From Phycisphaerae bacterium (GTDB lineage: Bacteria > Planctomycetota > Phycisphaerae > UBA1845): a DNA stretch of 30,386 nucleotides. The translations under genes were made by a program, and so were the position numbers. This document shows positions 23,870-30,386 of this stretch, in pieces (the first letter of the stretch is position 1; every line of letters starts with the position of its first letter). The notes beneath the pieces are model-generated. The model was not told the origin of the DNA. It ran no database searches and was given only the letters and a program-made list of their open reading frames with translations. Location: contig JAJDDU010000222.1 of the NCBI GenBank assembly GCA_029260155.1, positions 1 through 30,386 of the forward strand, written 5' to 3'.

Positions 23870-24467
23870 CGATTACCCCTATTTCTCGAAGCGCTTCCAA
23901 GGCGAGCGTCGCGGCCCGCGAGACTCACCCCACGCCGACCGACCGCGTTCGGTCAGACTATAGCCGCCTGAACTGGCGACGTTCCACACGCCTGCCGTTC
24001 ATACGAACGCGACCCTTCTATAACTACGTCCGGAAAAAGAACCGCTCACGACGCGTTCAGCTTAAACCCCCCGCGCCGATCAACAAAGACCGCCTGGTTT
24101 TTCTCTGACGCCCCGCCGTCACAGGATTCGACAGCGGTTCTCTAGCAAAAATCCGGCACCACCCTGATTATCTCATCCTCATGCCGCAAGTTCAAGCCGA
24201 ATCAGCCACCGAACCGCATAAATACTTCCGATTTGGTGATATTTATCCAAAAAGGCATTATTCCTTTGGTGCTTTAGTCCGCCTGCGCGGAGAATCTGTG
24301 ACACGCCGAAATCGCCAGCGACCGCTGATCGGCCGATGATGGCCGGGGCTGCGATGGGTGGGATTTGTCGCGAGACGTGACGCTCGTTGACTTCGCTGTG
24401 GAGGCTTTCTAAAGTCGCCTGCCTGCCATGCACGAACACCGTGTCGGCGGAGATCAGGACCTTGGCA
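23870..24467. other. 598-bp divergent intergenic region
   Basis: No convincing gene is present. A small perfect hairpin GACCG-CGTT-CGGTC lies at 23941-23954, upstream of the B12-type radical SAM gene. An AT-rich island (about 24215-24290) stands out in GC-rich surroundings and contains the promoter listed next. The roughly 200 bp after it hold several short stems (CAGCG/CGCTG, CGGCC/GGCCG, CACG/CGTG), so a structured leader is possible but unproven. A minus-strand frame over 24179-24622 runs into the methyltransferase gene, lacks recognisable domains and is not accepted. Confidence 0.45.
24233..24261 (+). promoter_or_regulatory. Candidate promoter of the second methyltransferase gene
   Basis: TTGGTG (24233-24238) and CATTAT (24256-24261, 4 of 6) are 17 bp apart inside an AT-rich island. 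The -35 shares only TTG with the consensus. If used, the transcript has a leader of about 200 nt before the ATG at 24468. Confidence 0.3.
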
Positions 24468-25292
24468 ATGACGCTCAAACGGCGAATCGTCGGTACGCTC
24501 ACCAACCTGGGCTTGATCGAGTTGGTGAACGAGACGCGAGGACTGGCCACGCTGGCAGCCCCGAGCGTGATCCTCGGAAACGCAGGATACCGCCTGCGCG
24601 GCGGCTCGGACGGCCTGCCCATTCCGCCCTCGCGGCTTATCTACCTCGTCGCGGGCACTTACGACATAGACTGGTTCCTGACGCTAGGTCTACGAGCCCA
24701 CAAGGCCATCACCGGTGCCCTCGAACGAAACGGCATCGACGCCTCAAGGTTCGACGCGATTCTCGATTTCGGTTGTGGGTGCGGACGCGTGACCCGATCC
24801 TTCGCGAACCTCGACGGCGTCGATGTTCACGGATGCGACTACAACGCCAGACTGATCGACTGGTGCGCGAAGAGTCTGTCATTCGCAACTTTCAACACCA
24901 ACCAGCTCACGCCGCCCCTGCCCTATCCCGACGGCAAGTTCGACCTCGCCTATGCACTGTCGGTCTTCACTCACTGGGGTCAGGACTATCAATTCGCCTG
25001 GATAGACGAGATGCGCCGTGTGATTAAGCCCGGTGGCCATCTACTCATGACCACCCACGGCGAGTCTTACCGCCCCACCTTGTCCGACGAAGAGCGCGCC
25101 GCATTCGATGCCGACGAGTTGGTCGTCCGCCGCGCCCACCTTGCCGGTAAGAACATCTGCACGACGTTTTACACCGAGCGGTACGTCCGCGCGCATCTCA
25201 CCCGCGGATGCCAGGTCGTCGACTTCGTCCCCCAGGGCGCCAAGGGAAACCCAACACAAGATCTGTACCTCCTGAGATTCGACGGCCCGTAG
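24468..25292 (+). CDS. Class I SAM-dependent methyltransferase, surface-glycan neighbourhood
   Basis: The 274-residue protein has a leading segment of about 90 residues with RLIYLVAGTYDIDWFLTLG, then motif I ILDFGCGCGRVTRSF, acidic VHGCDYNARLIDWC, and the post-motif stretch PYPDGKFDLAYALSVFTHWG followed by EMRRVIKPGGHLLMTTHG. This order is that of methyltransferase_11/25-type proteins often found in polysaccharide clusters. The substrate is not readable. The ATG at 24468 has AGGA 8 nt upstream and matches where protein-like sequence begins; an earlier ATG at 24387 adds a poorly conserved leader. It is divergent from the B12-type radical SAM gene. Confidence 0.87.
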   Translation: MTLKRRIVGTLTNLGLIELVNETRGLATLAAPSVILGNAGYRLRGGSDGLPIPPSRLIYLVAGTYDIDWFLTLGLRAHKAITGALERNGIDASRFDAILDFGCGCGRVTRSFANLDGVDVHGCDYNARLIDWCAKSLSFATFNTNQLTPPLPYPDGKFDLAYALSVFTHWGQDYQFAWIDEMRRVIKPGGHLLMTTHGESYRPTLSDEERAAFDADELVVRRAHLAGKNICTTFYTERYVRAHLTRGCQVVDFVPQGAKGNPTQDLYLLRFDGP

Positions 25293-25425
25293 TCCGACTT
25301 TTTCCGGAGGAAGGCGTTCGCGCTGAAGGTCCGGGAACAACGCAAAGCCAAACCCGCCGCACCTGTAAACCGATAGGGACATAGACTGACAGATGCCTCG
25401 ATTTCACCCGCACGAAGGGAATGCA

Positions 25426-26397
25426 ATGTCCAGCCCTCCGCCCGCAGACGAACGCAGCATCGCCGAGGGAATCATCGCGAGCGTCGAGATCCCGACTCTT
25501 CCCGAGGCTGCGGTGAAGTTGCTCACCATGTGTCGTGACGAATTGACCGCCGCCGGTGAGATCGTGCGTGTCGTCGAGCTCGATTCGGCGCTCAGCGCCA
25601 GGCTGCTCAAGATAGCCAACAGCGCCGCGTTCGGGCAGAGCGGGCGCGTGACGACGCTGACGCGCGCCGCAGTGGTTCTCGGCAACGAAAACCTTAGGGT
25701 CGCCGCACTGGGATTCCACCTGTCCAATGCTCTGGACGGCGTTGGATTGAAGGGTGCAGACTTGCGGGAATACTGGCGGGACAGCGTGATTCGGGCGTGC
25801 CTGGCGCGGCGCATCGCTCAGGCGGTCGGGCACCAGCCACGAGAAGAAGCGTTCTTAGTCGGCATGCTGCAAAACATCGGCACGCTCATCTTGGCCACGC
25901 ACTTCGGACCCCTCTATGACGAGGCCACCGGCGACTGTCGCGGAGACGCCGCGGCCCGCCAGGCTTGTGAGAACGCCCACTTCGGAACGGACCACGCCGA
26001 GATCGGCAGGACGCTGGCGAGGCAATGGCGCTTCCCCGAATTGATGGCGGACGCTATCGGCAAGCAGTGTACAGAACCAGCCTGCTTCCAGACTCGGGAA
26101 GTGGGCGAAGTGCTATGGCAGATCGCGTATTTTTGTGCAGCAGTTCCGTTCTCTTCGGACCGGCAGACCGCGAGGCTTGGTGCGTCGCTCCGCAACCTTG
26201 CCGTGAGCGCCTTTGAGCTGTCCATGGAGGGACTGAGCAATGTATTTACGGACACGGTCGAGCAGTTCAATGCGCTGCACGCCGTATTCGCGCACATGAT
26301 CCCCAACGACTGCGACGCGGCCTCCATTATGGGTGAGGCCCAACACCTCATTGAATCGTTCGACACCGAGATCAACGAGGGCATCTCTGACGCATAG
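25426..26397 (+). CDS. HDOD-domain signalling protein
   Basis: The 323-residue protein begins the HDOD at IPTLPEAAVKLLTMC and shows LDSALSARLLKIANSAAFG, LTRAAVVLGNENLRVAAL, the central helix YWRDSVIRACLARRIA and EEAFLVGMLQNIGTLILATHFG, where the HD of true phosphohydrolases is replaced (Q-N). Such proteins are regulatory outputs, often in motility, biofilm or chemosensory signalling, usually fused to other domains; here it is free-standing with a roughly 100-residue helical C-terminus. The ATG at 25426 has AAGGGA about 6 nt upstream. It lies between the methyltransferase and a nucleotidyltransferase-like gene on the same strand. A cyclic-nucleotide link is possible but not shown. Confidence 0.87.
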   Translation: MSSPPPADERSIAEGIIASVEIPTLPEAAVKLLTMCRDELTAAGEIVRVVELDSALSARLLKIANSAAFGQSGRVTTLTRAAVVLGNENLRVAALGFHLSNALDGVGLKGADLREYWRDSVIRACLARRIAQAVGHQPREEAFLVGMLQNIGTLILATHFGPLYDEATGDCRGDAAARQACENAHFGTDHAEIGRTLARQWRFPELMADAIGKQCTEPACFQTREVGEVLWQIAYFCAAVPFSSDRQTARLGASLRNLAVSAFELSMEGLSNVFTDTVEQFNALHAVFAHMIPNDCDAASIMGEAQHLIESFDTEINEGISDA

Positions 26398-26498
26398 ACC
26401 GAGTCTCGGAACTTCTGCTGTACATATCCCAGGCGTATTGCATATTGAATAAGCAAGTGCAGCCGGCGCTCGACCCGGAGGGGTTCCAGAAGCCGTGT

Positions 26499-26517
26499 AG
26501 TGTCAGCATTTGACACT
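26499..26517. promoter_or_regulatory. 19-bp inverted repeat, candidate operator
   Basis: AGTGTCA (26499-26505) and TGACACT (26511-26517) are perfect 7-bp arms with a 5-bp spacer. The element lies about 50 bp before the candidate promoter of the nucleotidyltransferase-like gene and about 100 bp after the HDOD stop, and includes a TTGACA. The size and symmetry suit a dimeric repressor site. Confidence 0.45.
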
Positions 26518-26568
26518 TTGCGGTGACGGACGCTGCGTTATGGGCTCTTGCCGGGGCGGGTCTTGTGC

Positions 26569-26598
26569 TTGACACGGCCGTCGGTGAGTTCCAAGAAT
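26569..26598 (+). promoter_or_regulatory. Promoter of the nucleotidyltransferase-like gene
   Basis: A perfect TTGACA (26569-26574) is followed after 18 bp by AAGAAT (26593-26598, 4 of 6). The predicted leader is about 65 nt and ends with a GGGGAG ribosome site 7 nt before the ATG at 26670. Confidence 0.45.
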
Positions 26599-26669
26599 CA
26601 CGTGACGGGGCGGAGTCTGCGGCGGCGGCAAGACTGTCGCGTACGCAAGCAACGGAGGGGAGAGAAACC

Positions 26670-27740
26670 ATGCAACGCGACCTCTCGGCGGTAGTACTCG
26701 CCGGCGTCCATGATTGGGGCGCCTGCGTGTTGAACCAGGCGATACTTCGTCCTCTGGCGCCAATCGCCAACCGGCCGATGATTGAACATGTCCTTGCCGC
26801 TCTAGCGCGGACGGGCGTGACACGTGTCGTCATCTGCGCAAACGGACAGGGCGGGCCACTGTGCGATGCGCTGGGCACGTACTCTATTGGCGGCATGCAC
26901 TTAAGCTATCTTGACGACACCATGCCCCGAGGACCGGCCGGGTGCATCAAAGACGCAGCCGCCGGATTGGGCGAAAGCGATATCATCGCCATGGAAGCCA
27001 GTGCGCTTCCCTATTTCGATTTAGACACACTTGTGGACCGCCACCGCCGCAGCAACGCCGCGTTGACCATCGCGGCGTCGCGAAGTACGACCACCGACCA
27101 GAACACGTACGCGCCCATAGGAACGTACCTTGTGTCCGCAAAGGCCCTGCGATGTGTCCCGGAAAGAGGGTTTTTCGACATCAAGGAGGGATTGGTTCCG
27201 AAACTCCACCAAGCGGGACAACGTGTGGACGTCTGCACCGTCGACGGGATGGCCCCCCACCTTCAGGGTATGTCCAGTTACTTCGCGCTGAACGACTGGG
27301 CGGTTCAGTTGGCTGAAGACGGCGGATGGGGACTGGACGGATACGCGCGCGAAGGAGATGCCATCATCCACATCGACGCTCGCATCGACGTGTCCGTGCG
27401 CCTTCTTGGTCCTGTTATCATCGGGCCCGCGGCGGCGCTCAAGCGCGATGCGATCGTGGTCGGACCAGCCTCGATCGATCGTGAGGCAGTGATCGGAGCG
27501 CACGCCGTCGTGTCTCGATCGGCCGTGTGGACCGGAGCACGCGTCGCGGACCACGCACAGATCGATCGTTGTGTTGTGACGTGCGGCGCCCGCGTAGCCG
27601 AGCGTACCGAGTTGTTCAACGCGGTGTGCATGACCCAGAACGACGAGCGAGGATACGGCGGCCGAAATCTGCCATTCGCCGCCCGTGACAAAGACAAGGC
27701 CCCGATCGCAGCCGACCCGGTCGGCGCCACTTCTACTTGA
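26670..27740 (+). CDS. NDP-sugar nucleotidyltransferase-like protein with left-handed beta-helix, probably non-catalytic
   Basis: The 356-residue protein has the nucleotidyltransferase fold (ILRPLAPIANRPMIEHVLAAL near residues 25-45, MHLSYLDDTMPRGPAGCIKDAA, TYAPIGTYLVS) and a C-terminal left-handed beta-helix with hexapeptide-like repeats (about 230-320). Homologs such as mannose- or glucose-1-phosphate nucleotidyltransferases start A-V-x-L-A-G-G-x-G-T-R-L; here the loop reads VVLAGVHDWGACVLNQ. The usual Gly-Asp that binds metal before the central strand reads MEASALPYFDL. A regulatory or scaffold role, as in non-catalytic subunits, fits better than synthesis of an activated sugar. The ATG at 26670 has a GGGGAG site; upstream frame is leader. 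A glycan-related role is supported by the neighbours. Confidence 0.8.
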   Translation: MQRDLSAVVLAGVHDWGACVLNQAILRPLAPIANRPMIEHVLAALARTGVTRVVICANGQGGPLCDALGTYSIGGMHLSYLDDTMPRGPAGCIKDAAAGLGESDIIAMEASALPYFDLDTLVDRHRRSNAALTIAASRSTTTDQNTYAPIGTYLVSAKALRCVPERGFFDIKEGLVPKLHQAGQRVDVCTVDGMAPHLQGMSSYFALNDWAVQLAEDGGWGLDGYAREGDAIIHIDARIDVSVRLLGPVIIGPAAALKRDAIVVGPASIDREAVIGAHAVVSRSAVWTGARVADHAQIDRCVVTCGARVAERTELFNAVCMTQNDERGYGGRNLPFAARDKDKAPIAADPVGATST

Positions 27741-27762
27741 CTCTCCCAAGGAGCATGGAATC

Positions 27763-27780
27763 AAAACGCGCCCGGCGCGT
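27763..27780 (-). terminator. Candidate intrinsic terminator of the histidine kinase gene
   Basis: On the minus strand the stem ACGCGC-CGG-GCGCGT (27780-27766) is followed by TTTT-GATT. It lies about 135 bp after the kinase stop and just beyond the convergent nucleotidyltransferase-like stop. The stem is short (6-7 bp) but fully GC-paired at its core, and the T-run is only four bases. Confidence 0.35.
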
Positions 27781-27913
27781 CTTAGTGTTGAGTTCCTCTT
27801 GGCATGTCCTGGGCGGGTATCACCTGCCGCAACTGAGCAAGAAGGCGGGCGATCAGTCTGGATGTCGTTTGCGGCACGGTGTCTGGATCGCAGCACGTGG
27901 GGTAGGAGTCGCG

Positions 27914-30259
27914 CTACGATGCACAAGTTGGGTCAGCGGCCCGCTGCAACTGTTCTTGAATCGTCTCGATCAGCTTTCTGCGGTCGATGGGCTTCGTTGC
28001 GTAGTCGTCGCACCCGGCGTTGATACATCTTTCGCGGTCGCCCTCCATTGCGTGGGCGGTGAGCGCGACGATCGGCTCTGTGTAGCCTTGCTGCCGAAGC
28101 CGTGTCGTAGCCTCATACCCGTCCATTATTGGCATCTGCATGTCCATGAGGATGACATCGAACGGGTTACCGTCGTCGCGTGCCGCCAGTGCGGCGTCGA
28201 TCGCGAGCTTGCCGTTTTCCATGACGCTCACATTCGCGCCCGCCTTCTTCAAGACAAACGAGATGAGCCGCTGGTTGTCCGGGCCGTCCTCGGCCAGCAG
28301 GATGTGGAGGCCCTGGAGATCTGATGGCAGGACACGTGCCGCGTCGTGGGAGGTGTTGGTTATCACGGCGGCGGAGGTGGGGTTGGCGAGCATCTTCACG
28401 CCCTCTATCGACCCGGTGGCCACGGTGGCGCGGAAGCGTGTACCCGTACCGACCTCGGATTCAACCAATTTGATATCACCGCCGAGCAACTCGGCGAACC
28501 GCTTGCTGATCGTCAGTCCGAGTCCCGTACCGCCGAACTTGCGGGTCGTCGATGTGTCCGCCTGCGTGAACGGCTGGAACAGAATCTTCGCTTGCTCGTC
28601 GCTCATACCAAGGCCGGTGTCCAGTACATCGAACTGCATGTACGGCGACGATGGCGGAGTCCTCGCGTGGTTACCGTTCGCGGCACCTACGAAACGGACG
28701 ATCAGCCTAACCGCGCCCTCGTCGGTGAACTTGATGGCGTTGCCGATCAGGTTGATGAGGATTTGGCGCAGACGGACAGCGTCACCTTGGATGGTCTCCG
28801 GGATCGCGGCGATGTACTCGGAATCGAAGTCCAGTCCCTTGGCGTCGGCTCGGACGCGCATCAGCGAAGCCACGTCGGCGACGATCCCACACGGCTTGAA
28901 GCGATTCTGTTCCACGGTCATCTTGCCCGCTTCGATCCTGGAAAGATCGAGGATGTTGTTGATGATGTTGATTAGATACTCGCCGTTTCTCCTGACAGTC
29001 GCTATCGCTTCTACATTCTCCTGTTTGACGACGTTTTCCGCGATGTTTTCGGTAAACCCCAATACAGCCGTCATTGGCGTACGAATCTCGTGGCTCATGT
29101 TGGCGAGGAACTCGCTCTTGGCGCGGTTGGCGGCTTCTGCTTTGTCGGTCATGGTGTTCGCTCGGGCGGTCTGTTCCCTGAGGTTGATCGTGCTCGTGAG
29201 GATGTCACGGTCAACCCGTCGTAGTGTGACGAACAGGAATCCTACGAGCGCGGCTAGGAGCGCCCCCGCCGCCGCCAAGGACATGACGAGCATCCGGCTG
29301 AAGTTGACCACGGCTTGCGTGGTATCGTGGAAGACGAGCAGGTTGCCAACCTCGGCTCCGGATACGTCATGGAGAGGCGAGGTTAGAATCCGCCACACCC
29401 TGCCGTCGAAGTCCGCGCCGGCGGTCACGTTGTGTTGTTCACGAGTCGTTTCCTTGACAAAACGCTCTGCTTCGACGGGGAACCGGGATAGCGACGTGTA
29501 GATCAGCACATCATCGGGGAATCGGTTCCAGTTTCCCTTCCGGCCGAGCATCTTCATGCCCGCTTCCCACTTCGCCCGCTGCAGGGCGCTCTTGCGAATG
29601 ATCACCGTCAGCTCGGTTTCGTGTCCGCTGTGCGTTACTGCCAGAATGTCCTCGATCTCCTTGCCCAGTTCCAGATATCCGACGAGCGTGGCGCCGTCGA
29701 GAACCGGTTGTACTACCCTTAGCGTGAAGGTACCCAGCGGACCTAGCTCTATGCCCGAACTTGGTATTCCCGTGCGCTCCGCTTCACGTGCAGTGAATCG
29801 GTTGATGAGGTCACCGTGCTTCGATGGATTATGCACTCGAAGCAGGTTCACTCGGTCCGGCCCGTGGAAGTAGAGGTGTGTGATGCCGTGCTCCTCCCGA
29901 AGCTTGGCGAAGCTTGGCCTACAGGCCGCCAGAAGACGATCTCTGTCCAGTGTCTTGAGCCCATCGGTCAGGACCGGATCGCGGAGCAGAACATGTCCAA
30001 GGCTATCCACCGCGTCGGCTTGTCGGAGCAAGCCCGTCCTCAGTGCGTCGGAAGCGTTGTTCAGCACCGCCCGGCTGGAGTGTTCCAAGGTTCCTCGCTG
30101 CGTGTGTAGCAAAGCCGCGGCGAACCCACCGATTAGCAAGACGAAGAGGAGCGTCAGGGGAACCATCAAACGACGCTGGACCTGGTTGGCCGACACGTCC
30201 GAGGGCAGCTCTGGCGCGGTGCTGGGTTCGTACAGACTTGGTCGACGCGGTGCTGTCAT
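27914..30259 (-). CDS. Hybrid sensor histidine kinase with cache-like sensor and receiver domain
   Basis: The 781-residue inner-membrane protein has TM1 (33-52), a periplasmic double-cache-like sensor (53-322; ITHLYFHGPDRVNLLRVHNP, ELGPLGTFTLRVVQPV, YLELGKEIEDIL), TM2 (about 322-346), HisKA with His390 (ANMSHEIRTPM), HATPase_c with N-box Asn507, DTGLG (547-551) and GGTGLGL (576-582), and a C-terminal receiver with Asp706 (MDMQMPIMDG), Thr734 and Lys756. It should autophosphorylate and pass phosphate to its own receiver and then to an unseen phosphotransfer partner; no response regulator gene is adjacent. The ATG at 30259 has GAGAG 6 nt upstream; ATGs upstream lack this. A 16-bp dyad lies 27 bp before the start. 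Confidence 0.93.
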   Translation of the reverse strand: MTAPRRPSLYEPSTAPELPSDVSANQVQRRLMVPLTLLFVLLIGGFAAALLHTQRGTLEHSSRAVLNNASDALRTGLLRQADAVDSLGHVLLRDPVLTDGLKTLDRDRLLAACRPSFAKLREEHGITHLYFHGPDRVNLLRVHNPSKHGDLINRFTAREAERTGIPSSGIELGPLGTFTLRVVQPVLDGATLVGYLELGKEIEDILAVTHSGHETELTVIIRKSALQRAKWEAGMKMLGRKGNWNRFPDDVLIYTSLSRFPVEAERFVKETTREQHNVTAGADFDGRVWRILTSPLHDVSGAEVGNLLVFHDTTQAVVNFSRMLVMSLAAAGALLAALVGFLFVTLRRVDRDILTSTINLREQTARANTMTDKAEAANRAKSEFLANMSHEIRTPMTAVLGFTENIAENVVKQENVEAIATVRRNGEYLINIINNILDLSRIEAGKMTVEQNRFKPCGIVADVASLMRVRADAKGLDFDSEYIAAIPETIQGDAVRLRQILINLIGNAIKFTDEGAVRLIVRFVGAANGNHARTPPSSPYMQFDVLDTGLGMSDEQAKILFQPFTQADTSTTRKFGGTGLGLTISKRFAELLGGDIKLVESEVGTGTRFRATVATGSIEGVKMLANPTSAAVITNTSHDAARVLPSDLQGLHILLAEDGPDNQRLISFVLKKAGANVSVMENGKLAIDAALAARDDGNPFDVILMDMQMPIMDGYEATTRLRQQGYTEPIVALTAHAMEGDRERCINAGCDDYATKPIDRRKLIETIQEQLQRAADPTCAS

Positions 30260-30285
30260 GCGGTGCTCTCGGGGGACCAGAATTT

Positions 30286-30301
30286 CGTACGTAGACGTAC
30301 G
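30286..30301. promoter_or_regulatory. Perfect 16-bp dyad before the histidine kinase gene
   Basis: CGTACGT (30286-30292) and ACGTACG (30295-30301) are perfect arms with a 2-bp centre (AG). The element stands 27 bp upstream of the kinase ATG, where it could act as an operator or, in RNA, as a hairpin near the ribosome site. It is unusually symmetric for its surroundings. Confidence 0.5.
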
Positions 30302-30386
30302 CATACAATCGGCACGTTGGAGACGCCGGAAAACATGTTTGTCAGCCAACGGGCAAAGTCTTGTCCGATATTAACGCAGATTTTGC

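Noticed and set aside
23941..23954. Hairpin GACCG-CGTT-CGGTC as a terminator
   Set aside because: It lies upstream of gene starts on both sides and has no T-run; a 5-bp stem is common by chance in GC-rich DNA.
24179..24622. Minus-strand frame of 147 codons
   Set aside because: Overlaps the start of the methyltransferase gene, has no recognisable domain and no clear ribosome site.
28140..29501. Plus-strand frame of 453 codons
   Set aside because: Antisense to the histidine kinase and receiver; Ser/Ala-rich, no family motif.
1..30386. CRISPR array, tRNA, rRNA, insertion sequence or phage genes
   Set aside because: No spaced repeat series, cloverleaf, transposase or integrase motif was found anywhere in the window.

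Overview
The window is GC-rich, densely coded bacterial chromosome. No single gene fixes the phylum. The mix (a giant FG-GAP repeat surface protein, a Ser/Thr kinase, an HDOD protein, secreted GH2/PD40/Ig-like proteins, radical SAM genes beside a polysaccharide-type sugar transferase, and many genes unlike their usual families) would fit a Planctomycetota-type or other large-genome environmental bacterium. That placement is inference. I found no tRNA, rRNA, CRISPR array, transposase or phage gene.

Layout. 1-3015: 3' part of a secreted FG-GAP beta-propeller protein, closed by a strong inverted repeat. 3160-8854 (minus strand): methyltransferase, membrane-anchored amidase_2-like protein, 1020-residue coiled-coil protein, SirB1-family protein. 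9111-9901 (plus): a promoter, a two-TM protein and a 54-residue proline-rich peptide. About 630 bp of C-rich DNA without a convincing gene follows. 10533-14116: nadC, a Ser/Thr kinase, a convergent vapB/vapC-type toxin-antitoxin pair, and tsaD. 14131-16425 (minus): trpS-scpA-RidA-like genes with overlapping ends. 16506-23869 (minus): B12-binding-type radical SAM protein, sugar transferase, SPASM radical SAM protein and a GH2/PD40 surface protein, apparently one surface-carbohydrate gene set. 24468-27740 (plus): methyltransferase, HDOD protein and an NDP-sugar nucleotidyltransferase-like protein. 27914-30259 (minus): hybrid sensor histidine kinase, with a 16-bp dyad just upstream of its start.

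How the genes may work together. nadC, trpS, tsaD and scpA are housekeeping. The 16.5-27.7 kb stretch looks like surface glycan synthesis or modification with regulators beside it. Several enzyme-like proteins lack residues their families normally need: the GH2 acid/base Glu, the sugar-transferase Asp of the Asp-Glu dyad, the nucleotidyltransferase G-x-G-T-R loop, the amidase_2 zinc ligands and the RidA Arg. This run of apparent pseudoenzymes is one of the two most unusual features. The other is the two-TM/proline-rich gene pair at 9203-9901, which has its own promoter and coupled translation. It is the best candidate here for an undescribed small membrane system, although its function cannot be read from sequence.
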